A DNA stretch of 64,000 bases from Pollenia angustigena (GCA_930367215.1 OV884056.1:319206709-319270708); one strand, 5' to 3'; positions 42,421 to 54,339 are shown, counted from the first letter of the stretch. The notes: generated by a model from the sequence alone, not told the origin. Made by a program: numbers and translations.

Positions 42421-42693
42421 AAAAAATATATAGTTTTTGGTCTTTTCTTTGTAACTTCTAAACTAGACAAAATTAAAATTATTCGAATAACCGAATAATA
42501 ATAAATTGTTCGATTATTATTCGATAAAATTTTTACGTCGAATAATTATTCGAGCGATAAATCGATTAATACAAAACATCAATTAATTGCATACCCTACA
42601 CCTATCATTTTATGTGTCTAATGGCTAAACAAATAAGTGAATGTTTAAACGCTGGTTTAGTGAACTAAACTTAAATTTAAATGTAAAGGGTGG

Positions 42694-43754
42694 TAAGTTT
42701 TAAGGGCCGATGTCGATTTTGAACGAAACCCCAATTATTTAGAAATAATGGGCATTTCTTTTTATTATGATAATTTTGGTATGGTTCAATTATGTAGGGA
42801 ACAAAATATTGGCCAAATGGCCGCCGCGACCTAGGCGGCACACCTCCAAATTTCCAAATGTCCAAAATTTCAATGACGCTGAGGCATAATTAAGCTTCTA
42901 TGCCGTTAATGTGCCGAATTATCTCATCCTTGAGCTCTTGAATTGTTGCTGGCTTATCGACGTAAACCTTTTCTTTCAAATAACCCCAAAGAAAACAGTC
43001 CAACGGTGTCAAATCACATGATCTTGGCGGCCAATTGACATCGCCACCACGTGAGATAACACGGCCATTGAATTTATCGCGCAAAAGAGCCATTGTTTCG
43101 TTAGCTGTGTGGCCAGTGGCACCGTTCTGTTGAAACCACATGTCACATCCATATATTCCAATTCGGGCCGTAAAAACTTCGTTATCATCTCACGATAGCG
43201 AACACCATTCACAGTAACTGCCTGACCGGCCTCATTTTGGCAAAAATACGGCCCGATGATGCCGCCAGCCCATAAACCGCACCAAACAGTCACTCTTTGT
43301 GGGTGCATTGGTTTTTCGACAATCACTCTTGGATTATCATTCGCCCAAATGCGGCGATTCTGCTTATTGACGAATCCACTGAGGTGGAAATGTGCCTCAT
43401 CACTGAAGATGATTTTCTTCGAAAATTGATCATCCACTGTTGCCATTTCTTGCCACCATTCTGACCATTGACGACGTTGGGAATGGTCAAGAGCAAGCAC
43501 TGGTGTTTTCCCATCTCCTTCAGACCCGGTTTGCTGAAATTTTTGCACGATTTTTGCAATTGTACGCACATTTGGACGATTAAATTGACCGAAAAAATCA
43601 CGAAGTGCCTTAATAACGTTAACGCGTTGCTCGATTGTGTAGCTTTCCATGGTTCAAATTGAGTTAGTCTGGAATTGAGAAATGTCAGATGAAATGCAGA
43701 ACAAAACTTGACGTTTAGATGTGGTTCACATTCAACATCGGCCCTTAAAATTTA
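42694..43754 (-). mobile_element. Tc1/mariner-type element, internally deleted
   Basis: Inverted ends TAAGTTTTAAGGGCCGATGT and, reversed, TAAATTTTAAGGGCCGATGT lie at 42694-42713 and 43735-43754 and include TA at their tips. About 1.06 kb, shorter than the ~1.3 kb typical of such elements, fitting the missing segment in the transposase. The single ORF runs on the reverse strand. Confidence 0.88.
42790..43650 (-). pseudogene. DD41D-spaced mariner transposase, broken
   Basis: The start MESYTIEQRVNVIKALRDFF leads to a paired-type DNA-binding remnant with TIAKIVQKFQQTGS. It jumps across a deletion (~90 residues lost, judged by the usual family layout) to KKIIFSDEAHFHLSG, with the first catalytic Asp at codon 43399-43401. 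NRRIWANDNPR and VTVWCGLWAGGIIGPYF follow. A frameshift near 43141-43147 leads to MWFQQNGATGHTANET, where the second catalytic Asp is Asn (43124-43126). The third Asp is in CDLTPLDCFLWG (42998-43000), 41 residues away. A stop at 42890-42892 and another frameshift separate the tail CRLGRGGHLANILFPT. It cannot encode an active enzyme. Confidence 0.92.
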
Positions 43755-45121
43755 AAGTAGTTTTTTTTTTGATTTAACTCGCACATTTTCCACACTGTTC
43801 CTAACGAAAGATTCCCGAAAATTTTCAAGAATAATATAAGATCTTATACGTTTCTGGGAACAAAGAATTTCCGAAAGAAAATCAATAAAAACGATTTAAT
43901 AAAAAACGCTATGTTAACCACACTTCTGTTGATAGTAATGGCTTTACTGTGTTCGATGCTGCTGCCCTACATGTTGAGTTGGGATGTCTTGTTAAAATGA
44001 TAAATAAATATTGTATAATAAATTGCAAAAATATTTATAAATATGTACAAAAAATTCTTTTAATAATCTTTAAAATGCCTGTAAAGATCTTTTTTTTTAA
44101 CCATTTACATACGTACTATGCATAAAAAAACAAAAAGAGAAAAATTTAAAGAGCAAAATAAACGGGAGAAATATTTACAAACAAAAAGTTTATTGTATGT
44201 GACTTTCTCACATTGCCTTGGCGTATGAGCAATAAACTAAACAAGAAATACATATAATTGACAAAATAACATCCAGTTAATTAATTTGTTTAAAGCTGGC
44301 GTTTTTTTTATTAACATTTAACTTAATTTTTGGTGTCCTTTTTTATTTCATAACAAAATATGTATCATGCAAAAATCAACAGCAACAAAAGAAGTGGGAA
44401 AGAAAATTTTGATTTGGCAACAAGTCGTTTAACTTATTCTCTCTTGTAGTTTTGTTTTCTTTTCTTTCATAAGCAAGAAATTAATGTTTGTCCATTTTTG
44501 TTAGAGTGCAACAGTGGAAGAAGAATCTTTACACTGCCTCATCAGGATGCATCTTAATAACCAATTAACAAATTATGATTGTAAGAGTGAACAAAACAGT
44601 AACATTAAAAATAACTACAACCAACATCAATATTCACAACAACAACAATTATGCTACCCAACTAAATAACAAAAAAAAGCTAAACTGTCAGTCAGTCTGC
44701 CAGTCCGTCCGTCCTTTGGTCTTCCTTCTGACGGCATGGTTATAATTTTACGGCGCTTAAAATATGTAATTATATTATGATGCTTTTGCATTTATGTTGT
44801 TGTTGATGTTGTTAGTGTCCTGGGCCATTTGTTTGTTTCCAACGAAGTGTTGTTGTTAATAATTGAAATAAAAGTGAAGAGATGCAAAGAAAAGATATTA
44901 CAATCAATACCTGGCTGGGGACGATTTTGGAGTACCCTTCACTTGTAATAAAAAAAAAAATAATTAACGATTAATTGATTGAATTAATAATAAATTCTCT
45001 TAACTCTTCTTCTTAACTTTTATTACAATTATTGTCAAATATATTTATAACGCACGCCGATAGCCCATGCTGTTAGTGCTTTTAGCTTTAAGATTTATAA
45101 TAATTTTAATTATGTTGTCAT
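43755..45121. other. AT-rich non-coding stretch
   Basis: No gene supported. CAACAACAACAA-type and TGTTGTTGTTGATG microsatellites occur near 44630 and 44798. Confidence 0.55.
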
Positions 45122-45261
45122 TCAGCCTTATTCCGGTTGTCATTGTCGTAATCGATCAAGTCGTTTTTTGTTAGAGATTAAAGAACACTGGCTGTGTGTA
45201 ACTTTAATCTCTTACAAAAAACGAATTGATCGATTACGACAACGACAACCGGAATAAGGCA
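45122..45261. mobile_element. Second CAGCCTTATTCCGG foldback MITE
   Basis: Near-identical in layout to 13327-13463: CAGCCTTATTCCGGTTGTC, CGTAATCGATCAAGTCGTTT, GAGATTAAAGAACACTGG and the complementary right arm ending ACCGGAATAAGGC. About 85% identical by eye to the first copy. Confidence 0.85.
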
Positions 45262-45409
45262 AATTATTATTCACAGTTTGTCGAAATAAAAATACTTCTT
45301 GCGGAAAATGCGTACTGTCTTTCAGAGAGACTGTCTTTGCGGAAAATATGCCAGTACACTGACAGGATACTTTTAGGGACTACGTGTTTAACCCCAAAGT
45401 TGCGTTAAG

Positions 45410-45720
45410 AGATAGAACTGCAAAGCATACTAAAGGGCTGATTTTTCACCACTTGTGATCGAGTTCGGCTTGAGAGAGGATTATCCCTAGGCATTTTTCA
45501 AAAACATTGAACGTTTGCTTGCTCCAGCAGCTAAACAAGAGGCGAGTGAATATTTTGCCGGATTATACACTCAAAACTGCTACTGTGTGATGGCATCTCT
45601 AACACTCAGGTGGGATGTTGTTAAGAGCATAGTATGTCACCCAGTGGTTAGGATTCACAATGGAGATAGGCCAAATGGCAGGCACTTCTGCAAATGTTTT
45701 ACACATCTGTAATTAAAGTT
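45410..45720 (+). other. Less AT-rich coding-like stretch, unrecognised
   Basis: An open frame at 45515-45712 reads LLAPAAKQEASEYFAGLYTQ and LRWDVVKSIVCHPVVRIHNG. The reverse strand is also fairly open (WVTYYALNNIPPE near 45610-45655), so the coding strand is uncertain. No family recognised. Candidates are a retrocopy or element ORF fragment. Confidence 0.3.
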
Positions 45721-45732
45721 ACAAATATAATG

Positions 45733-46120
45733 GGCGAATTAAACAACACAAACAGCATGACAAACAAGCCGAAGTTTTGCGTTTGTACAAAACATTAATT
45801 GTTAATTGGCTTTTATTGTTATTAAGGGTGCATGTTTGCACAAACGTTTGAAACCCTTTTATGGTAAAATTAAAAAATTTGTGATTTTCGTATAAAAATT
45901 TTGATTATTTTTAATAATTTTAATGAAAATTTTCAATGGTCGAAATAAACTACACAAACCGTATGACAAACAAGCCAACATTTTGCATTTATACAAACCT
46001 TTAATAGTTAATTGGCTTTAAATGTTGTTTGAAACATGTTTGAGATAAAATCAAAAGCTTGTCATATTCGTACACATTTGTGGATTATTGTCAACAATTT
46101 TAATAAAAGTTTTTGAGTGT
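45733..46120 (+). repeat. Diverged ~205-bp direct duplication
   Basis: Unit 1 (45733-45940) and unit 2 (45941-46120) share ATGACAAACAAGCC, TTTTGC(G/A)TTT(G/A)TACAAA, TTAATTGGCTTT and ATTTTAATAAA/GAA in order. Non-coding tandem duplication. Confidence 0.75.
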
Positions 46121-46204
46121 GAAGGAAGAAGTATAATAGATCTTTTAAACGAATGAAAAATGTTCTCGTCTTTTTACAATCGGGAATATTTCGTTTGTCA
46201 AGCT

Positions 46205-46350
46205 GTTTGTGTGAGTTAGTCCATCAGCGAGTGAAATGCGGGTTCCATTCTCGTTTTCGTATTTTTCACTTCAACGGGCTAAAGATCTTCGTTACTATTG
46301 CTCGATTATTTTCTTTAAGCATACAATTTGTAATTGTGTTTCTAACATTT
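46205..46350 (+). mobile_element. Diverged copy of the tRNA-derived SINE
   Basis: GTGAGTTAGTCCATCAGCGA, GCGGGTTCCATTC (B box position), TCAACGGGCTAAAGATCTTC, TTACTATTGCTCG and TTTGTAATTGTGTTTCTAAC align with 2930-3078. The A box is lost and no target duplication remains, so it is older than the copy at 2904. Confidence 0.78.
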
Positions 46351-47424
46351 AATAAAATTGGGGTTGTGATTTTTAGAACAAAATTTGTAAATGAAAATCC
46401 ATCAACCTGAATTACTGAACTAAAAATATTAAAATGTAACTAAAACTCCCAAGATCAATTTGAAATCAACTGGTTTTCCATATAAGACACATATTAAACT
46501 TTAACTACGATTAAACAAACGACAAATCACAACCTAAATTACGAATACATTAAATAAACAAATGTAGATCCTTTAGAGTTGAAAAGTAAAATGCATGAAT
46601 GCTCTTTTAATAAAAGGATATAACTTTTTTTAAATAATAAAAAAAAAAAACATAATACAATGATCACATAAAAAATTTATAACTTAAAGCAATGCTGATT
46701 CTTGATTATTTTCGTCTTTTCATCTTCTGCTGCTCAACCATCAACATCTTTAGCGGGCAGAGCTCGCAGTAAGAGGGATACAATCAAGCGATGGCAAACT
46801 TCTACTAACTTCACAAACTTAATGTCTACTTTAATCAATGGCACACAACAAAATAACCATTTATTTATAATTTTTTTTTTTTGGCAACTCTTCTCTTTTA
46901 TACCGCCAAATCTTTTAAATAAAAACTTATGTTATATGGGTCTGGAAATCATTTTTTATATGTGGTTTTTTTTAGGTTTTTTGTGGTCTTTTGTTGTGGA
47001 CTCTAATAACAAACCATTCACTATTATGAGTTTGATACCTGACTAAGGGTTGACCGGCAAATCAGTGTTGTTAAACTTAAAATTTGTGTGTTAAAATAAA
47101 TAAAATTGAAATTGTATTTGGAATGGGAACGTATGCTGAAAGAGAGGGATTGTAAAATTCTTTGGAACAAGGCAGAAAATAGAATATCTAAAAAGACGGC
47201 TGAATTAAAGTTAGATGGAAACAGTAAGGCAAATGTGGCCCTTTCAGGTCAAAATTCCATTAGCTACTTTAAGCTAATCAATGGGGTAATTCTGTAACTT
47301 TTTAACGACAAAAATTTGTCGTTTAGTAGCCCACTAGCAGTGGGCGCAAATCATGGTCTTTAATATACATACATATAATCATAACAACACTTTCCTAATT
47401 TTAACACTTCTTAAAAATAAAAAT
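46351..47424. other. AT-rich stretch with two unrecognised open frames
   Basis: A frame at 46702-47046 opens with SSAAQPSTSLAGRARSKRDT, and one at 47106-47297 reads LYLEWERMLKERDCKILWNK. Both have more balanced composition than the surroundings but no known family; they may be element remnants. Not called as genes. Confidence 0.3.
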
Positions 47425-47517
47425 GGGTTTCTAAACGCGTTTAAGCAAAATGTTGATTAAGCTATCATCATCACGATTTTGATGTGATTCGAGTTGCTTA
47501 AACGCGTTTAAGAACCC
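47425..47517. mobile_element. 93-bp foldback with palindromic AAACGCGTTT core
   Basis: The left arm GGGTTTCTAAACGCGTTTAA plus GCAA and the right arm TTGCTTAAACGCGTTTAAGA plus ACCC form ~24-bp inverted repeats with two mismatches around a 45-bp loop. Probably a MITE remnant. Confidence 0.75.
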
Positions 47518-47540
47518 AAGTGTGAACATAGTACTAAGTT

Positions 47541-47640
47541 AATGGCCCGTTCATCGACTTCGAACGAAGACTTTGTTCGCTTAACTTACATGTAAAACAA
47601 AAACAATATTTAATAATTTGTTTTGGGTTTAAATGTTAAT
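47541..47640. mobile_element. Damaged relative of the 13903-14043 MITE
   Basis: TCGAACGAAGACTTTGTTCG, ACATGTAAAACAAAAACAAT and AATTTGTTTTGGGTTTAAAT mirror the order in 13927-14000. The right inverted arm is missing. Confidence 0.65.
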
Positions 47641-47659
47641 TAACCAACGAAAAAAAAAA

Positions 47660-48240
47660 AAATTTTTTTGTACCAAAAGTACCAATCTTTTCCCTGTTTT
47701 TCCCTTTTCAAGTTAATACTTTTTATATCTTTGTATGTTTCTGGTAAAAGTTTAAGCATAAAAATAATTAAACATTTCACATTTTGAAATATAAATGAGC
47801 TTAATTAAAAAGTATCAACAACTCAATATTTTACCTACTTTTAGCACCTAAAAGGCCGACTTTCAAAAAGTACGGCATGCCACCGTAGTTATATAAATTC
47901 ATTAAAAAAAAAAATTTGTAATTTACGATCGCAAAAATGTTTGAAAAAAACATTTTTATAAAAAGTACCAAAAGTACGCGTTTTAACCCTGTTTTGCCAC
48001 TTTAAGTTAGAAGTTTTCAAGTCTTTATCCCTGGTGGTATTTAAGGCCAAAAAATAAATAACCTTTTAAAATGGTGCAGCTTAAATGGAGTTGATCAAAA
48101 TGTAGGTAAAATTCCCATTTTGTTTTCATCACTTTTGCCCACTAAAAGGTTGATTTTGGAAATGTACTTTTTTGTGACATGTCGATGTAGCTTTGGAAAT
48201 TTGTTAAAAAAAATTTTTGGATTTAAGATAAGCAGTTACT
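47660..48240 (+). repeat. Distant AAAAGTACC-type repeats
   Basis: GTACCAAAAGTACCAATCTT, AAAAAGTACCAAAAGTACGC and the following TTTTAACCCTGTTTTGCC or TTTCCCTGTTTTTCCC segments repeat about every 290 bp. Confidence 0.45.
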
Positions 48241-49097
48241 TCAAACAAATCGGTGCCAGTTTTGCCCATGCGATTTCTGATTTCAACCAAACTTAATCAC
48301 CTTAATCGTAAAGAATTATGCCCTCGTAATTTGTTCACTTTTCCCTTTGATTTTCTCACTTTATTTTTGCTGGGGAACAGAATATATACATATGAAAGTA
48401 ATTCTTCTTATAGTTCGAATATTAAAGGCAAGATCAATTAAAAAGGCACAAAATAATACAATTTATATTGCCTAACAAAATGCAAATGCTTTCGAAAGAC
48501 GTGGTGGCAGAATTTTGGAAAATATTTTAGATAAAATTTAAAAAGTTCAAAAAAATCAAACTATCCCTCCAATACTAAATATTTTGCTTTATTTGTTTTA
48601 ACTTTTCTTTAAAATATAAAGGTGTATATTTTGAAACAAAAATTTCATTGATTTTTAATTTTGATAATTTTTCTTCTTTTTTACATTCACTGGAACTGAA
48701 AACGTGAACATTTTTTCACGGGAGATTCACGATTGCTTTTTTCCCCTTCGAGGGGAACAAAAATTTCATGGGAACAAAAATTCCACTTCTTATTCACGAT
48801 AGGGGTGAATATAATTCATAAAGGTCCCAGTACTTAAAAGTTTGTGTATAAGTTTGGTTGAAATCGGACGACGCGTTTTAGGTTGATGCAGCGACATACA
48901 AAGTCGCCTCCTATTTTTGACATCGAGATTTTTTATAAAATTCTATTTTTGTTAACTGCTTTGTTGTTATTTGTAGCTTATCAAGAAGCACAGCGATGTA
49001 TTTGCATGACTTAATTTAAATTTTTTGCCGATTTTTATTTTCAAACTACCGTTTTAATTTCGAAATAGTTGATGAGGCTATAAATATGTCATTCGCA
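48241..49097. other. AT-rich non-coding stretch
   Basis: No gene supported. A short GC hairpin CCCCTTCGAGGGG (48743-48755) lies among repeated TTCACG motifs; a terminator role has no meaning in this context. Confidence 0.45.
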
Positions 49098-49205
49098 ATG
49101 TAAAACCCGACGACCGACAAGTCAATAGTTGTTAAGCGCTTATGAAAACGATCATGTGTGACTTGTTGTGGCTGGACATCGTGGGCTAGGCTGAGAATTA
49201 CATCA
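49098..49205 (+). repeat. Dispersed repeat, partner at 35580-35720
   Basis: AATGTAAAACCCGACGACCG, ACAAGTCAATAGTTG, TGTGACTTGTTGTGGC and CATCGTGGGCTAGGCTG match the reverse of 35580-35720. Confidence 0.75.
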
Positions 49206-49244
49206 ATGAAATTTTGTTAAAATGGTATTTAACCCAAATATAAA

Positions 49245-49333
49245 TAAAAATTCCCTGGGAGTTTTGTCTTCCCCTTTTTTTTCTTTTTTTCTATTTATCT
49301 TCAAAAAAAGAGAATAGGGAAAAAACTCCCCTA
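49245..49333. mobile_element. ~90-bp foldback
   Basis: AAAAATTCCCTGGGAGTTTT at the left pairs with AAAACTCCCCTAGGAATTTTT at the right with small gaps; the loop is pyrimidine-rich. A likely MITE relic. Confidence 0.6.
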
Positions 49334-51837
49334 GGAATTTTTAATCATAATTGGGGTGGGGAGGAGGGATTGTAAAATTAAATTTGTAAGCCACAATTAA
49401 CATTTTTCAAAATACTTTTTAGTTGCAATCCAATTCGGCCCAAATATTTTTTAGTTCTATTGAAACTGACATATCTTTTGGCTTTACATGAACATTGAGA
49501 ACACCTTCCCACCGAACCAAAATTTGTATTCTGTCGGGTACTTGAATTATAAAACCGCCAACTTATCGCATGAGCGAGAGGCAAAGGAGAACGAGAGAAT
49601 TACAGTTCGTTATGCGAAAAAATACCATTTAGTTGTTTAGTAGGTAGAATGGCTGCTTGGATGTTTATCGTCTGGCTGGACGGTTGATTTAGATTGGCTT
49701 TGCTTGCTGCTGTTTGTACATATTTATGTAGATGTCCCTTGGAATGCAGAAATGCAAGTTTTTGTGCTGTCTTGTTTGCAGTTTTTGGCAAATTCCCAGG
49801 AAAGAATTATAAATTCATTTGTGTGCAAACGAAAAATCATCCCAAAAAAATAACCTCCCAAAATAAGACAACATACGAATCACTTGATTATTAGGAACGG
49901 ATGTAGAGGAGAGACAAGCAGGAATTTGAATGATTACATTTCTGGGCAAAGTAGAGAGGTGTTTGGCCTAAAGGATTTCCATCATAAAGAAAACCTAAGA
50001 TGTATGGAAAAATGCCGCCTTCTATGAACAGAAGAGGGACATAAAACATAAACATTAAAAAAAAATCATAATAGCAAATGACTTAAACATTGAGCCAAGA
50101 AAAGTTGGAGCAGTCAGACAGAAAATCAAAGAATAAAGTTAAAGAGAACAAGAAGAATCTAGAGAAATTTGAGAGTCTTATACCAGCTGGAAAGAGCGAT
50201 TTGCAGAAGAGAGATTGTATATAAAAAAACGGGTTTCCATATGTTGAGCCGTAAATAAAATTTTTGGCGCCAAAATTTCTACAGGTTACTTATCTCCAAA
50301 TAATGTATACCCCCCAGCCACAATCCCTTTGCCAATGTTTTTTTTCTTTCTCAAAATATAAAAAGAGAATCACAGACAGCCAACACAAGCAAGTGGGCTG
50401 AAAAACTAAATGTGTGGAATGAATACCAGCACAACTACAAGTTGGGAATGTGTGGGGCCGCAAGAAATTATGTTGTATAAAGTGAATTTTGAAAAAGGGA
50501 TGGAGCTTAAATATATAAAAAAAAAAAGTTTAGGTTGTAAACGTAATTCCCACGCACTCAGTAAGAAATTTTTAATTTATAATGGCACTTTTTTTGAGGT
50601 GTGGTCCACTTTTATAGAGATAACACATGTTTCAACAAAATTTTCTCTAAAGAAAACGGAAGCTAATCAATAGAAACAATAAGGACAAAATGTTGAAGAC
50701 CCAATCAATTACTTCGATGATTAAGTTATAAAACAATATTTTCTTGTATTTGCTAAAAAAAAAAAAAAAAACAAAAAAATTTAAAACAGAAAACTGAAGA
50801 CACTAATCCCCACAAAATGTACCGCAAAAAATCTTTTTTAACAACATTATTGTTCTACAGTTGCAATCTACATTTACAAAATCCTTCGATTCTTTGTTGT
50901 TTTTTAAGGTTTATTTTTTTTTTTTTTATTGAAAAATAACACATGAAATGAGGCCACACAAGTGCAAGCAAATCTTCCAACTGCCGATCTCCAGGATTTG
51001 CACTTGTTAATATTATGAATGAGTTTCTGGTTGATGTCTTTAATGAAAATGTAACTTAACGAGAGGAAAGAAACTCATAATCCGTAAAATTACAGGTAAC
51101 TTCCTGTGCAAAAAATCGTATAGTTCTTGTTGTAATTTGTGCAATAAATTTGGAACAATGTGGATTACGATGTCCAGACACAAACAACAACAAGAAGAAA
51201 TTTTTGAAAAGCATAAATCCTTGTTATTCTTTCATCAACAATCACAGTGATAAAAAAAAAATAAACACTAATAATGAATGTTATCGATCATAAAAAATTA
51301 GATACTCTCTCTCTTATTCTTATTGAGTTGTTTTCCTTTCTCCTGAAAGGAAGAACGGAGACCTACAGCTGACCGTGCGAACTTAATTTATCAATTAAAA
51401 AGTAACGATTCTATCATCACATTATACGCTTCCTGATAATTGTGGATAAGACTTATCATGTGTTCAAATGATAATTAAAAGGTTTTTGTAGCAATTTGGA
51501 GGGAGTTTGCAAATCCTTATATGTTGTGAAAGTGTGTAGTGATAAAAAAGGACCATGGGAACACCAAGATGTTAGTGTGCCTGTTGTCTATGCATTAAAA
51601 ATATACATCGATGATTTAAATTTATAACTTTACTACACTGCACTATAGGTATTTTGACCCGAAATCTTGGCCAAAATAAAAATCAATAAAAATGTTTTTG
51701 CTAATGACTTTCGATTAAGAATATATCAAAGCAAAAAAGTGCATATTAGGTTTTTGAAAAAAAAAAAAAAAAAATCAGCTGATTTATGGGCAGTCGAAGT
51801 TGATATTTGCAAGCAACGTTGAGAGTGCAGTGCAGCA
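49334..51837. other. AT-rich non-coding stretch
   Basis: No supported gene. Long A tracts occur at 50757-50770 and 51757-51773. Open frames (for example 49600-49791 reverse with its antisense partner 49694-49894) are unrecognised. Confidence 0.5.
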
Positions 51838-51841
51838 TTAA

Positions 51842-54148
51842 AGGTAGAAGTACATAACACGCGTTAGTGCGCACGCGCTCTGTAGACTTCTGTCAAAAAA
51901 AGTTAAACTAGTGTTTTTTCATAGAACAAGTTACACGCAGAATATTTTGGCCAGAAAGTTGGTTAACTTTGAACTTTTTAACGCGTTGTGCATTTTTGAC
52001 AAGTAATCATCTGACAAAAAAAAAAAAAAAAAAAATAATAATTTTACAAAGTTGTGAAGTATGAAAGAAAAACTTATTGAAGAGGTTAAAAAACATACAA
52101 TACAGTACATTTCGTTTATAGTCACTACCGCTTATAGTGACATTAGCGATAGAGTCCATTTAGGTTTATTTTGCCGCTTTAAGTTAATTTTATATAAAGT
52201 ATTAACATTATAGTCCATTAAGCGATATAAGTACATTTTCCATAAACCGTCAGCTCAGAATTGGTTTGGCGCATATTCCAAAAAGTCGGAGTGGAGAAAA
52301 ACGACAAAGAAGATTTACATGAAGATTTCTCAAATTGTACCCGATAGAATTTTTTTATATTTTTGCCCACTGCTTCCGGTATATGTTTTGAAGAAAAATG
52401 CAAATTTTTGCGCACTTTCATGAATAAAGTTAGAATTTAATAGTATTTTTTTGAAAATGAAAAATTTTGTTTTGTGCCGCATACGCCACTTTTCTAAAAA
52501 AATTAAAAAAGTGGCTTTTTGTGCTGCATACGTATACTTATTGCTGTGTATTGAGTAACTTGTTGTTGAGATGAATTTTTTTTTATAGTTTTTTTATTTG
52601 ATTTTACTTTACAAAAACAGAAAAAACAGTTCTACTGTTATGAAAAGTTACATAAAAAGCCACAAATTAAACAACTTAAATAATGCAAATAAATTGAGTA
52701 AATTTTTATAATAAGCTTTACCAACACGTGGAAGAAATATAAGCAAGTATTTTATGTCTCTATTTTTATCGCTGGAAATAAATGATGGTTTCGATATTTT
52801 CAAAACATTCGTCAACAAATTCTCAGGAGTTTTCAAACAATTTTTTGATGCAGACTTAACCAAAATTGCATTTTTATTTTTTCCTCACTGGTAGAAGTTT
52901 TATAATTTATACATAAATCATTATTTTAACTGTATAAGAAGTACTTAAATTTCCATAACTTTAAGTTTTGTTTTATTATTTGGCATTGTTTTAAGAAAAT
53001 TTAGTAAATGAAGAGGACTATGAATTTCAATATTCTTTAAGTACCGGTCAATAACACCATGGACACAGTCCACTTCTTGAATTAAAGAATGTTCTGGTTC
53101 TGAAGACTTTTGTATTACGGCATCAATATTATTTTGTTTAAAGAACATTTTGATTGCGGTTGCGTTAATTTTGTAATTTTTGTTTGTTGGGTCTATTATA
53201 AAACTATTTTTCACAAATTTATTTTCTTGTTGTCATTTTACTTTGCTTTTGCTTTAACTACTTTTTTTTCTTACGGCAATGCAGCAAAGCAACAGTAAAA
53301 TTTATTTTGTACGTTTTTGTATGAAGAATTTGCTGCAATCGCCAAACAATGGCTTGTAGAGCAAAACAGTACTTAAAAAATTTTGAAACAGTTGATTCGC
53401 AGCAAAATTAATGCTTTATATCTCAGAAACCATAAAAATTTTCGCGAAACAGGTTTTTGATTTAGAGAGAGGGTATTAAAAAAATATATTCCTCATACCT
53501 AACTCATTTTTTTTTAAATGGTCGGTAGGTCAAACCAGTAATGAGCTGACGATATGCCATGTATCAATAGTAGTCAAAGGGAAAAGTAAAGCATGTTATG
53601 GGCATTAAAGTCACATAACATATACATACATATTTACTAAAGTTCTTTTTAGTTTTCGAAACAATCCCTTCAAAGAAAGAAAGAAAGCAATAATTAAATC
53701 GTTTAATTTTTGTCATCAACTCACTACTCGTAAAAAATAAATTTTTGCCTTTGGCATCATGTTATTATTTTAACTATATTTTATTGCAAAACTAAGAGCC
53801 ACATGTCGGTGTAATTTATATTATATTTTTATTTTCTATATTCACAAGACTTAATTATGTTCGAATTCGGTTATATGCCTAATAATGGCCTAATAGTCAC
53901 ATTAGCGATATAGTCCATGTTTTGTTTGCAACTAAAGGATGTGACCATTAGCGAAAAGTACTGTATATACTAATAAATTGAATAAATTCAATGAAAAAAA
54001 AACTCTTTATGTGACGCGCAAAATAGAAAGGGACTTAAGGGTTTTGTTCAGGAGAGCCATTTTATACGTGTATCTTTAGTGTACAAATAAAAGTTTTTAG
54101 ACGCACGACACACGTCGACAAACTAACGCGTGTTATGTACTTCTACCT
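51842..54148. mobile_element. TAA-flanked MITE interrupted by a pogo-like element
   Basis: The left end AGGTAGAAGTACATAACACG plus CGTTAG (51842-51867) is a perfect inverted match to 54123-54148. TAA flanks both sides (51839-51841, 54149-54151), suggesting PIF/Harbinger. Removing the nested 1.86-kb insertion leaves an element of ~445 bp. Confidence 0.85.
52103..53963. mobile_element. pogo-like 1.86-kb element
   Basis: Starts CAGTACATTTCGTTTATAGT and ends, reversed, CAGTACTTTTCGCTAATGGT; TA flanks both sides (52101-52102, 53964-53965). Subterminal direct repeats GACATTAGCGATAGAGTCCA (52118) and CACATTAGCGATATAGTCCA (53898), plus ATTATAGTCCATTAAGCGAT (52208), look like binding sites. The ends recall pogo (CAGTA--TTCGCT). 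Reverse-strand frames at 52218-52421, 52648-52863 and 52945-53214 are in the right place for a decayed transposase, but no catalytic motif can be read. Confidence 0.78.
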
Positions 54149-54339
54149 TAAGTGTAATTTTGATACAAATTAAAACGTTTTTTAATAGTTTTTATACAAA
54201 AAAAAAAAAGAAAATCGTGCATAATATGGAGTAGAGAGGGGACAGTAATTAAAAAAACCAAAAAATTGTAGTGCACTTTTAATGGAATGCTTAAATATGG
54301 CCCTTAATATTTATATGTATTAGCGGTAATAATATTTTA

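Noticed and set aside
48740..48760. Rho-independent terminator hairpin CCCCTTCGAGGGG
   Set aside because: The sequence is eukaryotic nuclear DNA, and no gene ends here; the hairpin is incidental or part of a repeat.
52945..53214. Pogo transposase gene inside the 1.86-kb element
   Set aside because: The 89-codon frame is in a plausible position, but no helix-turn-helix or DDE motif can be read, so no protein call is made.
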